NCBI RefSeq assembly: GCF_003663825.1
Contig: NZ_RCCC01000001.1
Coordinates: 1,558,501 to 1,622,500, forward strand
DNA: 64,000 nucleotides
From: Acidovorax sp. 106
GTDB taxonomy: Bacteria > Pseudomonadota > Gammaproteobacteria > Burkholderiales > Burkholderiaceae_C
Reading direction: 5' to 3'
Below are positions 44,007 to 51,954 of this stretch, in pieces (position 1 is the stretch's first letter; every line of letters begins with the position of its first letter). The position numbers were made by a program, and so were the translations under genes. A model generated the notes under the pieces. That model ran no database searches. It had not been told where the DNA came from and saw only the letters and a list, made by a program, of their open reading frames with translations.

Positions 44007-45758
44007 ATGCCACCCCAACCCCACCGCGACAGCCCCTCCGACCACACGCCCGCCAGCGCAGGCGATGCCCTCACCCCGCCTGACGCTCCGGCCCTGAGCG
44101 CCGCAGAGCGCGCCGCACTCGCCCAAGGCACCGAAGAATCGGCCCAGCACAGCCTGGACCAAAGCGCCGCCGCCGGGGCCGTACGCTCCGACGCCTCGCT
44201 CTCGCCCTTCGCCCCGCTGTCGGTGCCCGTGTTTCGCATGCTGTGGCTGACCTGGGTGGCTGCCAACACCTGCATGTGGATGAACGACGTGGCCGCCGCC
44301 TGGCTGATGACCACGCTGACCACCTCGCCCGTGCTGGTGGCGCTGGTGCAGTCTGCGTCCACCCTGCCCGTGTTCTTGCTGGGCCTGCCCAGCGGCGCGC
44401 TGGCGGACATCCTCGACCGGCGCCGCTACTTCATGGCCACGCAGTTCTGGGTGGCTGGCGTGGCCGTGGTGCTGGCCTGCGCCATCGTCTGGGGCGGCAT
44501 GTCGGCGCCGCTGCTGCTGGCCCTCACCTTTGCCAACGGCATTGGGCTGGCCATGCGCTGGCCGGTGTTTGCCGCCATCGTCCCTGAGCTGGTCAGCCGC
44601 CCGCAGTTGCCTGCGGCGCTGGCTCTGAACGGCGTGGCCATGAACGCCTCGCGCATCATGGGCCCGCTGCTGGCGGGAGCCATCATCGCCAGCGCAGGCA
44701 GCGCCTGGGTGTTTGTGCTCAACGCCGTGCTGTCGGTGCTCTCGGGCCTGGTCATCATGCGCTGGAAGCGCGAACACGTGCCCAGCCCGCTCGGGCGTGA
44801 GCGCCTGCCCAGCGCCATGCGTGTGGGCGTGCAGTTTGTGCGCCAGTCGCCCCGCATGCGCGCCGTGCTGTGGCGCATCTCCGTCTTCTTCTTGCACGCC
44901 ACGGCACTGATGGCGCTGCTGCCGCTGGTGGCTAAGGGGCTTGAGGGCGGCGGCGCGGGCACCTTCACGCTGCTACTGGCCAGCATGGGCGGGGGCGCCA
45001 TCGTGGCCGCCATGTTCCTGCCCCGCCTGCGCCAGGCCATGCCGCGCGATGTGCTGGTGCTGCGCGGCACGCTGCTGCAGGCTGCGGCCACCGGCGTCAT
45101 CGCCTGGGCCCCCAATGTGTATGTGGCCGTGCCCGCCATGGTGCTGGGTGGCATGGCCTGGATCACCACCGCCAACACGCTCAGCGTCTCGGCCCAACTG
45201 GCCCTGCCCAACTGGGTGCGGGCCCGGGGCATGTCCATCTACCAAATGAGCATCATGGGCGCCACCGCCGCAGGCGCCGCGCTGTGGGGCCAGGTGGCCT
45301 CGCTCACCGATGTGCACACCAGCTTAGGCGTTGCCGCCGTGAGCGGCGGCATCGTGATGGCCGTGGTGCAGCGCCTGGCGGCCGACCGGTCCATCGAAGA
45401 AGACTTGAGCCCGTCCAGCGCCTTCAAGGCCCCCACCGCCCCCACCCCGCCCGAGGCCGGGCATGTGGTGGTCACCATCGAGTACTTCATCCATCCCGCC
45501 CGCGCCACCGAGTTCCGCGCCGTGATGCAGGAAAGCCGCCGCAGCCGCCTGCGCCAGGGCGCGCTGGACTGGCAACTGCTGCACGACATCAGCAACCCGA
45601 CGCGCTATGTGGAGCGCATCGAAGACGAATCGTGGACCGAACACCTGCGCCGCTTTGACCGCGTCACCGCATCCGACGTGGCGCTGCGCGAGCGCAAGCT
45701 GGCGTTTCACACCGGGGACGCGCCCCCGAGGGTGACGCGGTGGACGGTGGAACGGTAG
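44007..45758 (+). CDS. MFS exporter (MFS_3 type) with C-terminal monooxygenase-like domain
   Basis: A 583-residue protein. After a 70-residue hydrophilic head the first 10-12 membrane segments (LTWVAANTCMWMNDVAAAWL, LPSGALADILDRRR as motif A) belong to the MFS_3/EntS-like family. After helix 12 a soluble tail of about 130 residues (VVTIEYFIHPARATEFRAVM, DWQLLHDISNPTRYVERIED) looks like an antibiotic-biosynthesis-monooxygenase-like alpha+beta domain. This fusion is seen in many Proteobacteria. ATG 44007 is chosen; the head before it has no better Shine-Dalgarno. Substrate unknown. Confidence 0.85.
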   Translation: MPPQPHRDSPSDHTPASAGDALTPPDAPALSAAERAALAQGTEESAQHSLDQSAAAGAVRSDASLSPFAPLSVPVFRMLWLTWVAANTCMWMNDVAAAWLMTTLTTSPVLVALVQSASTLPVFLLGLPSGALADILDRRRYFMATQFWVAGVAVVLACAIVWGGMSAPLLLALTFANGIGLAMRWPVFAAIVPELVSRPQLPAALALNGVAMNASRIMGPLLAGAIIASAGSAWVFVLNAVLSVLSGLVIMRWKREHVPSPLGRERLPSAMRVGVQFVRQSPRMRAVLWRISVFFLHATALMALLPLVAKGLEGGGAGTFTLLLASMGGGAIVAAMFLPRLRQAMPRDVLVLRGTLLQAAATGVIAWAPNVYVAVPAMVLGGMAWITTANTLSVSAQLALPNWVRARGMSIYQMSIMGATAAGAALWGQVASLTDVHTSLGVAAVSGGIVMAVVQRLAADRSIEEDLSPSSAFKAPTAPTPPEAGHVVVTIEYFIHPARATEFRAVMQESRRSRLRQGALDWQLLHDISNPTRYVERIEDESWTEHLRRFDRVTASDVALRERKLAFHTGDAPPRVTRWTVER

Positions 45759-45767
45759 TATTTTTAG

Positions 45768-45825
45768 GCAATTTTCGCCTCCAGCGCTTATAGAACAAGC
45801 GCTGTCAGCTATGCATTCAATAGCA
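45768..45825 (+). repeat. Palindromic intergenic repeat, copy 7
   Basis: CAATTTTCGCCTCCAGCGCT, then TATAGAACAAGCGCTGTCAG, then CTATGCATTCAATAGCA. The stem CAGCGCT...AGCGCTG is intact. It lies just after the MFS exporter stop. Confidence 0.85.
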
Positions 45826-45896
45826 AACTAATGCATGTGGCCGCCGTGTTCAGACTGAACAGCACGGGCGCGCAACCCCGTGGACAATCACAGCCC

Positions 45897-46343
45897 ATGA
45901 ACCGCATCGCATATTCCCGCTGGCTGCTCTGCGCACTCTGCATCGCGCCCTGCGCCCAAGCCGCCGCCCCCGACCCATCCCTGCTCGGCTGCTGGCGCGC
46001 CACCGCCATCGTGCTGCACACGGTGGACGGCCAAAAGCTCGAAGACCGCTCTGGCCGCTGCACTCTCCAGTTCAAGGAAGAACAGCTCGATTCCACCTGC
46101 AGAACCAGCCGTGGCCTGGCCACCACCACCTACCGGTACCAAGTCGTGCGCCCCCAGGTGTACGCCACTACCCTGGCGGGCAGCACGGTCAGGGCGGAAA
46201 TGACCACCACAACGCGCGAATACGCCTACCGCATCGAAGGCGACCAACTGCACACCGCGACCGTCGCACCGGCTGCAGCACCCGCAGCCTCTGCAGCCAC
46301 CCCACGCACAGAAACCGACGCCACCAAGGTGCCCTGCCCCTGA
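45897..46343 (+). CDS. Small exported protein, unknown function
   Basis: A 148-residue protein with a signal peptide (SRWLLCALCIAPCAQAAA). The mature part contains a lipocalin-like opening LLGCWRATAIV, two cysteines (RCTLQF, STCRTS) and a proline/alanine-rich C terminus. I do not recognise a family. Start ATG 45897; the earlier open frame begins before the repeat. It is a single gene between two repeats. Confidence 0.7.
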   Translation: MNRIAYSRWLLCALCIAPCAQAAAPDPSLLGCWRATAIVLHTVDGQKLEDRSGRCTLQFKEEQLDSTCRTSRGLATTTYRYQVVRPQVYATTLAGSTVRAEMTTTTREYAYRIEGDQLHTATVAPAAAPAASAATPRTETDATKVPCP

Positions 46344-46593
46344 GCCCCCGCTGCAGCCTGGGCCCCTGAGCCTCCGCCAGGCCGAGCGAAGCGATGGCCC
46401 GCACGGCTGTTCGGCTGTTCGGCATCCATCCCCTCTGTATGCGCCGAGGAGCGCAGCGGCCAGCGGATCAGGGCTCGCGACTGTTTGAGCGCAACGCAGT
46501 GAAGCGAGTTCGAGCGAGACCCCGCTGGACGCGAGCACCGCAGGTTGCCCGAAGCGAAGCGCAGGGACGCAGACAGTGGGGTCGCCTTCTTTT

Positions 46594-46625
46594 GCCTTCT
46601 TTTCTTGGCGACGCAAGAAAAGAAG
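46594..46625. repeat. Perfect inverted repeat CCTTCTTTTCTTG/CAAGAAAAGAAGG
   Basis: Thirteen-base arms (46594-46606 and 46613-46625) with a six-base loop GCGACG. It belongs to the common betaproteobacterial element with the flanking CGCCGCCGGGCGCACATCC. Function unknown. Confidence 0.8.
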
Positions 46626-46699
46626 GTGCGCCGCCGGGCGCACATCCCGGCACCCGCCCTTGGCACAGGCATGCAATCCGATCAACCCGCAACCCCCGG

Positions 46700-46854
46700 C
46701 TTCGACAAGCTCAGCCCGAACGGGTGGGAGTAGAGCCCAGGCTTCAACGGACTCAACCCAAACGGGTGGAGGTGGCGCCCAGGCTTCGACGGGCTCAGCC
46801 CGAACGGACGGGGAGGAGGTAGCGCCCCCGCGTCGACAAGCTCAGCTCAAACGT
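46700..46854 (+). repeat. Tandem array of four TTCGACAAGCTCAGCCCGAA-type units
   Basis: Units start at 46700, 46742, 46784 and 46831, spaced 42, 42 and 47 bp. The first is exact (TTCGACAAGCTCAGCCCGAA); the second (TTCAACGGACTCAACCCAAA), third and fourth are degenerate. The spacers share GGTGG-AG-GCCCAGG. This is the same repeat as at 12463-12486. It is not a CRISPR: spacers are themselves similar and units are too divergent. Confidence 0.75.
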
Positions 46855-46876
46855 ACTGGAGCCATCCGCAGATCAC

Positions 46877-46930
46877 TCTCAATTTCATAGCTGCCCGCGC
46901 TAGCTCCATAAGCGCTACAGCCACAAAACA
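46877..46930 (-). repeat. Palindromic intergenic repeat, copy 8 (minus orientation)
   Basis: On the minus strand: GTTTTGTGGCTGTAGCGCTT, ATGGAGCTAGCGCGGGCAGC, TATGAAATTGAGA. The inner stem GCGCTT...AGCGC is degenerate. It lies 120 bp from the phosphatase stop. Confidence 0.7.
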
Positions 46931-47051
46931 CCTAAAAACACCCCATCACACCTGCGCAGGCAAGCAGCCATCAAGACGCCAACAGCGCAGGGGCCCGCCC
47001 CCTCCAACCCGCAGGCCCAGGCAGCCCCAAGCCCCCGGCGCGTTGCATCCC

Positions 47052-49007
47052 TCAGTTGCTCAACACCAACTGCACGCTGTCCCCGTTGTACACCGCCGTC
47101 GCCTTGAAGCCCGCCACGGTGATGGCGCTGAACGTGCCCTGCACCCGCTTGACGCGCAGCAGCGTCAGCGTGTCGCCCGCCTTGGGCGTGAAACCGGTGC
47201 GGAAGGTGACGAACAGGGGGCCTGCCAGCGTGGCGACGCCCGCCGTGCTGATCGTGCCTGCATCGGCTGCGCCCAGTTGCAGGGCCAGGGTGCCGGTGGC
47301 GGTCTGCGTCAGGCCGCCGGGCAGTTCCAAAGCAGCGCTGGTGTTGGTCAGCAAGGTGCCGCCCGCCACATACACCGCACCAGTGCCCAGGGCCTTGGCG
47401 GCATCGGCGCGCACGGTGCCGGCAGCGATTTCAGTGCCGCCGCTGTAGGTGCTGGCACCCGCCAGGGCCAGGGTGCCGCTGCCGCGCTTGGTCAGCTTGC
47501 CAGCGCCCGCAATGGGGTTGCGCCACACATCCAGGGCATGGAAGCCCCCCAGGGCTGCGTCCATGGTCACGTCCACATCGCCGCTGAAGGCGCCGTAGCC
47601 GCTGCCTGCAGCAAACAGGTTGAGGCGGCCATAGCCTTCGGCGTCGTCCATGACGGGGTAACCGGACGACAAGGCCGTGGTCTTGAGCACCACGCGGCGC
47701 TGCGCGTCGCTCAGATAAGGCAGCCGGGTTTCCAGCAACACTTCAGCGCCCTTGGGCACCACGGCAGGCTGCGTGGTGCTGCCAATGGGGGTGAAGCCAA
47801 ACACCAGACGGCGCTGGTAGTTGAGCTGGTTGGCCGCGTAGTCGGCAAAGCGGTCTTTGTCCGTGCCCTGGCTGCGTGCAAAGGCAGCAAACTGGGCAGG
47901 CGTGGCGGAGCCCACGGCGGCCATCAAGGTTTGATGCGCTTGGGCGTAGGCGGCAGCGCGGGTGTCTTTGCTCGCTGCGGCAATGTTGCCCACCGCCGAT
48001 GCCTGGCCCAGCATACGACCGCTGATCACGTCCAGCGGCGAGTGCATGCCAGCCATGATGCGGTTTTCGCCCAGCTCCAAGCCGCGTGCGAGCATTTCCT
48101 GGAAGCGCTCAGGCACCAAGTAGGCCATGGCCACGGCGTTGCGCACCGCCTCGGCGCTATGGCCGCTGGTGTAGCCGCCATCGGTGGCGGGGGTGCTGCT
48201 GCGCGCAGGCAGCAGCGTGGGTTCCACTTTCACGTCCGCGCTCCAGCGCCAGGGGCGGGCGTACTTGTAAAAGCGCTTGGCGGGCTCGGTGGAGGCGTTG
48301 GCGCCCATGCTTTCCACAAACGCAATCACGCGGCCAAACTCGGGGTTGGTGTCGCCCGACACGCCGGTGTTGTTGCCACCGTCGTTGTACAGCGTGGTGG
48401 TGGCATCTGCGGGCACAGTGGTGATGGAGGTGGTCTGGCGGGCGGCCTTGCGCCATGCATCGGTGAGCGGGCCCATGCCATCGGTCACGCTGTAGTTCTT
48501 GCCGCGGCGGTCGTCAAAGTAAGCAGCCTGGGATTGGGGGGCAGTGCGGGCGGTGGTGGTGCGCACCACAAAGTCGATGTTCTCTTTGTGCACGGCGGCG
48601 TTTTTGACCTTGCCATCGGTCGCATCGCCAGGAATGCCCGACCACGTGGATGCCACCACGGCAGGGAAGCCGTTGGCAGCTGGGGCGGTTTGCCCCGCAT
48701 CCACCAAGCGGGTGCTGGGCTCCCAGATGTCCAGGAAACCCGCAAGCACGCGCACCCCCGCGTTGGTGTCGGCGGTGGCGTAGCGCGCATCGCCGCGCTG
48801 GTTGGTGGCGGCGGTGTCCACAAAGGCCGTCACGGTGGGCACGGGCGCCGTGTCGGTCACGCCCAACGCCTGCGGCATGGCCGGGGCCACGGGCTCATCG
48901 CCCCCACCCCCGCCACAGGCAGACAAGGCCAGCAGCGCGGCGATGGAGGTCAGGCGCAAACGCGCACCGGGCTGGGAAGCTACGGGGAGAAAACGGGCGA
49001 AGGGCAT
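47052..49007 (-). CDS. PAP2-family phosphatase lipoprotein with autotransporter-type beta repeat
   Basis: A 651-residue exported protein. A lipobox cysteine follows the signal (ALLALSACGGGGG). The middle part has the class A acid phosphatase/PAP2 motifs: KRFYKYARP (KX6RP), YTSGHSAE (near PSGH) and NRIMAGMHSPLD (near SRX5HX3D). The C-terminal 140 residues contain an autotransporter-associated beta-strand repeat (LTKRGSGTLALAGASTYSGG, AAKALGTGAVYVAGGTLL) but no visible outer-membrane barrel. Start ATG 49007. It probably dephosphorylates a phosphorylated metabolite or lipid at the cell surface. The fusion of phosphatase with a passenger-like repeat and without a translocator is unusual. Confidence 0.82.
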   Translation of the reverse strand: MPFARFLPVASQPGARLRLTSIAALLALSACGGGGGDEPVAPAMPQALGVTDTAPVPTVTAFVDTAATNQRGDARYATADTNAGVRVLAGFLDIWEPSTRLVDAGQTAPAANGFPAVVASTWSGIPGDATDGKVKNAAVHKENIDFVVRTTTARTAPQSQAAYFDDRRGKNYSVTDGMGPLTDAWRKAARQTTSITTVPADATTTLYNDGGNNTGVSGDTNPEFGRVIAFVESMGANASTEPAKRFYKYARPWRWSADVKVEPTLLPARSSTPATDGGYTSGHSAEAVRNAVAMAYLVPERFQEMLARGLELGENRIMAGMHSPLDVISGRMLGQASAVGNIAAASKDTRAAAYAQAHQTLMAAVGSATPAQFAAFARSQGTDKDRFADYAANQLNYQRRLVFGFTPIGSTTQPAVVPKGAEVLLETRLPYLSDAQRRVVLKTTALSSGYPVMDDAEGYGRLNLFAAGSGYGAFSGDVDVTMDAALGGFHALDVWRNPIAGAGKLTKRGSGTLALAGASTYSGGTEIAAGTVRADAAKALGTGAVYVAGGTLLTNTSAALELPGGLTQTATGTLALQLGAADAGTISTAGVATLAGPLFVTFRTGFTPKAGDTLTLLRVKRVQGTFSAITVAGFKATAVYNGDSVQLVLSN

Positions 49008-49107
49008 GGGCGATCCGAGCGGCAAAACGTAAAGCGCTGGATGCTAGGCACGGCCTGTGAAAGCTGCGTGACACCGCGCATGCCCTCGCTCGCAAGCCGC
49101 CAATGCA

Positions 49108-49162
49108 CTATGAATTTAATAGCTGTCAGCGCTTTATTGATGGGCGCTGACAGCCAAAATGG
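49108..49162 (-). repeat. Palindromic intergenic repeat, copy 9 (minus orientation)
   Basis: On the minus strand: CCATTTTGGCTGTCAGCGCC, CATCAATAAAGCGCTGACAG, CTATTAAATTCATAG. The stem TGTCAGCGC...GCGCTGACA is strong. It lies between the mltA stop and the phosphatase start. Confidence 0.85.
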
Positions 49163-49168
49163 TGTAAA

Positions 49169-50326
49169 TCACCTCGGCCACAACACCCACAGCCGCAGGT
49201 TCTGCTTGAGCCGCCCGGCAATGTCCCCGGCCTCCGGGCCCCAGCCGGTGAAGTAGTCCGCCCGCACCGCGCCCAGGATGGCGCTGCCCGTGTCTTGCGC
49301 CAGCACCAGGCGGCTCAGTTGCACCTGCGGGCCGCTGGAGGCCAGCCACACGGGCGTGCCGTAGGGGATGCTCTGGCGGTCTACCGCGATGGAGCGGCCG
49401 GGCGTCAGGGGCACGCCCTGTGCGCCCTTGGGGCCAAAGCCTGCGTCCATGCCCACCAGAGGTTCTTCCTTGAAGAAGACGTAGCGGGGATTGGTCCACA
49501 TCAGCTCGTTGGTGCGCTGCGGGTTGGCGGCCAACCAGGCGCGAATGCCAGGCCAGGTGGCGTCGCGGGTGTAGCCCTGGTCGAGCAGCCAGCGGCCAAT
49601 GCTGCCGTAGGGCTGGTCGTTGGTGCCCGCGTAGGCCACCCGCAGCAAGGTGGTGGAGCCATCGGCCTCGGTGACGCGCACCCGGCCCGAGCCCTGGATG
49701 TGCAGCACCATGGATTCGACCGGGTCGCGCAACCAGGCGATGGCGCGGCCTTGCAAGGCGGCCTGGGCTTCGGGCAGGGTTTCGATCTGCTGGCGGGTGT
49801 ACCAGGGCTTGCGGGCACCAAAGCCTGCGGGCAGGCGGTAGATGGGCACGGTGAAGCCGTTGCCGGGCTGGCGAGCGGCGTCCATCAGGGGTTCGTAATA
49901 GGCGGTGAGCAGGCCGTCGGGGTTGCCATCTGCGGCTTCTACGCGGTAGGGCTGCAGGCGCGCCACCATCCAGGCGCGCTGGTCTTCGCCGGTGGCGATG
50001 CTGAGCTGGCGCACCTCGCTGCACAGGGCGGTGAAGGGGGCCACGGGGCGCTCGCAGCTTTTGATCCAGGCGTTCCAGGCTTCGTGCAGGGCGTCGTCAG
50101 CAAAGCCGGGCAGTTCGGCCCAGCGCACCGGTGTCCAGCGGCTTTTGGGCTGGGCCAGGGGTGGGGGCAGCGGGCCGGTGTCGCCCGGCACGGCATAAGG
50201 CGCGGTGGGCTGGGGCGCAGGCATGCCCCCAGGGACCGAGGGGGATGGGGCGGGCGGGGTGGAGCAGGCGACGAGCGTTCCTACAATCAGCGCCGTTGCA
50301 ACCAGGCGCAGGAGTGTCAATTTCAT
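49169..50326 (-). CDS. mltA: Membrane-bound lytic murein transglycosylase A
   Basis: A 385-residue lipoprotein: signal MKLTLLRLVATALIVGTLVA with the lipobox VACS. The mature part has MltA catalytic segments GLLTAYYEP, HIQGSGRVRV and the 3D domain ending GPKGAQGVPLTPGRSIAVD, TGSAILGAVRADYFTGWG with the conserved aspartates (DxD pattern). It cleaves peptidoglycan glycan chains giving 1,6-anhydro-muropeptides. Start ATG 50326 overlaps, in the opposite direction, the start of a small membrane-protein ORF (50325). Confidence 0.93.
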   Translation of the reverse strand: MKLTLLRLVATALIVGTLVACSTPPAPSPSVPGGMPAPQPTAPYAVPGDTGPLPPPLAQPKSRWTPVRWAELPGFADDALHEAWNAWIKSCERPVAPFTALCSEVRQLSIATGEDQRAWMVARLQPYRVEAADGNPDGLLTAYYEPLMDAARQPGNGFTVPIYRLPAGFGARKPWYTRQQIETLPEAQAALQGRAIAWLRDPVESMVLHIQGSGRVRVTEADGSTTLLRVAYAGTNDQPYGSIGRWLLDQGYTRDATWPGIRAWLAANPQRTNELMWTNPRYVFFKEEPLVGMDAGFGPKGAQGVPLTPGRSIAVDRQSIPYGTPVWLASSGPQVQLSRLVLAQDTGSAILGAVRADYFTGWGPEAGDIAGRLKQNLRLWVLWPR

Positions 50327-50483
50327 GGGGCTGATTTTGCTTGAAGCGCTGCTGGCGCTGGTGGTGTTGGTTGCAATTGTGTGGTGGACGATGTTTTCCG
50401 GCCGCAAGGGCGGGGAGCTGAACCTGCCGCCCCCCAAAGACGACCATGGCACGCCGCCTCCGCCCCCCTCCTCGCGCCCTTGA
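50325..50483 (+). CDS. Small single-span membrane protein
   Basis: A 52-residue protein: one helix (LILLEALLALVVLVAIVWW) followed by a basic stretch and a proline-rich tail (LNLPPPKDDHGTPPPPP). AGGAG lies ten bases before the ATG. It is divergent from mltA and the two start codons overlap (CATG). Unknown function; possibly a small peptidoglycan-enzyme partner by position only. Confidence 0.65.
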   Translation: MGLILLEALLALVVLVAIVWWTMFSGRKGGELNLPPPKDDHGTPPPPPSSRP

Positions 50484-50645
50484 CAGGCTGCGCGCAGGCA
50501 AGGCTCCGTCCTACATCCCCTTGGCCCGCAGGCTGATGGCGCGGGCCCTGGGCTGGCCTGACCATCGTCAGCATCCGGCAGCGGACTCACACTGAACGCG
50601 TACAGTTTTCGGGGGGCGCTGGCTCGGTTTTCAAGGAGCACACAC

Positions 50646-51290
50646 ATGCGCAAACACATTCTTCTGGGCGTCAGCGCCATCGTCGTTTTGGCCTCGGGCT
50701 GCGCCAGCATGGACGACACCCAGCGCCGCACCGCCACGGGCGCAGGCATTGGCGCGCTGGCCGGGGCGGTGATTGGATCGGCCACTGGCGGCAACGCAGG
50801 CACGGGCGCCGTGGTGGGCGCCGGGGTGGGGGCCTTGGGCACCTACATCTGGTCGCAAAACATGGAGCGCCAAAAGCGCGAGATGGAACAAGCCACCCAA
50901 GGCACCGGCATTGCCGTGACGCAAACGGCCGACAACCAGCTGATGCTGAACATCCCAAGCGATATTTCGTTTGCGGTGGGCCGCTCGGACATCCAGCCCA
51001 ACTTTGCGCCGGTGCTGGACCAGTTTGCCGCAGGGCTGCGCAACAACCCGTACTCGGACGTGCGCATCGTGGGCCACACCGACAGCACAGGCAGCGATGC
51101 GGTGAACAACCCCCTGTCGGTGGACCGCGCAGCTAGCACCCGCAGCTACCTGGCAGCGCGCGGCGTGGACGGGCGCCGCATTGCTGTCGATGGCGTGGGC
51201 GAGCGCTACCCGATCGCCAGCAACGACACCATCGAAGGGCGCTCCCGCAACCGGCGGGTGGAAATTTTTGTGGGTGAGCGCCCCCGCTAA
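50646..51290 (+). CDS. OmpA family lipoprotein
   Basis: A 214-residue outer-membrane lipoprotein: signal with LASGCAS lipobox, a Gly-rich membrane-insertion-like segment (GAGIGALAGAVIGSATGG, as in YiaD/OmpA-like lipoproteins), and an OmpA peptidoglycan-binding domain from about residue 100 (VRIVGHTDSTGSD, NRRVEIFVGE). It anchors the outer membrane to peptidoglycan. Start ATG 50646 follows AAGGAG. Its stop is 29 bp from the convergent FixJ-type regulator stop, with no T-rich terminator visible. Confidence 0.92.
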   Translation: MRKHILLGVSAIVVLASGCASMDDTQRRTATGAGIGALAGAVIGSATGGNAGTGAVVGAGVGALGTYIWSQNMERQKREMEQATQGTGIAVTQTADNQLMLNIPSDISFAVGRSDIQPNFAPVLDQFAAGLRNNPYSDVRIVGHTDSTGSDAVNNPLSVDRAASTRSYLAARGVDGRRIAVDGVGERYPIASNDTIEGRSRNRRVEIFVGERPR

Positions 51291-51319
51291 GAACCGCTTC
51301 TGATGCAGCGGCGCTGCGC

Positions 51320-51949
51320 TCAGTGGCTAGAGCGCAGCAGGTTGGCCAGCTCCACGGCCGACTTGACCTGCATCTTGTCAAACACGCGTGAGCGGTGCAC
51401 TTCCACCGTGCGCACGCTGATGTCGAGCTGATCAGCGATCAGCTTGTTGGGCAGCCCTGCCACCACCAAGTCCATCACGTCGCGCTCGCGCTCTGTCAGG
51501 TCTTTGAGGCGCACCTGCAGGTCACTGCGCTCACGCAGCTGGGCCAGCCGCTCGCCCGACTGGGCCAGGGCCTGCTCAATGCGGTCCACCAGCGCGTTGT
51601 CGGAAAACGGCTTCTCACAAAAATCGAAGGCCCCGCGCTTGACGGCGTCCACCGCCGTGGGCACATCGGCGTGGCCGGTGAGGAAGATGACGGGCATGGT
51701 CTGCAGGTCGCCCCGCGCGGCCAGCAGGTCAAACAGCGCCAGACCACTGAGGCCAGGCATGCGCACGTCCAGCAGCAGGCAGCAGGGCTGGCGCTGGGGC
51801 GCACGGGTTTGCAGCATGGCGTCGAACGCCTCGGCGCTTTCAAACGATTCACTGGGCAGGCGGCGCGAGCGCAGCAGCCAGGCCAGCGCTTCACGCACCC
51901 CGGCGTCGTCGTCCACGATGTACACAGTCGCGTTGGATACGGGTTCCAT
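51320..51949 (-). CDS. FixJ/NarL-type response regulator
   Basis: A 209-residue regulator: receiver domain with phospho-acceptor D61 (LLLDVRMPG), T and K (PVIFLTGHAD, EKPF), and a LuxR helix-turn-helix (LTERERDVMDLVVAGLPNKL, then ISVRTVEVHRSRVFDKM). Start ATG 51949, five bases after the kinase stop. It is the last gene of the yhdP-nit-kinase-regulator run. The pairing with a SHELNQP-type PAS kinase resembles FixLJ/DctBD-like systems; targets are unknown. Confidence 0.92.
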   Translation of the reverse strand: MEPVSNATVYIVDDDAGVREALAWLLRSRRLPSESFESAEAFDAMLQTRAPQRQPCCLLLDVRMPGLSGLALFDLLAARGDLQTMPVIFLTGHADVPTAVDAVKRGAFDFCEKPFSDNALVDRIEQALAQSGERLAQLRERSDLQVRLKDLTERERDVMDLVVAGLPNKLIADQLDISVRTVEVHRSRVFDKMQVKSAVELANLLRSSH

Positions 51950-51954
51950 CAGGG

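Larger units (their letters stand above)
46344..47051. other. 708-bp gene-free accessory region
   Basis: No convincing CDS. From about 46380 to 46660 it is a known-looking GAGCGAAGCGAT/GGACGCGAGCACC-style intergenic element with a perfect 13-base stem (46594-46625). Then four tandem TTCGACAAGCTCAGCCCGAA-like units (46700-46854), repeat copy 8 (46877-46930) and a short stretch before the phosphatase gene stop. Confidence 0.7.

Noticed and set aside
46700..46854. CRISPR-like regular repeats
   Set aside because: Units are degenerate, spacers resemble one another, only four units and no cas genes.
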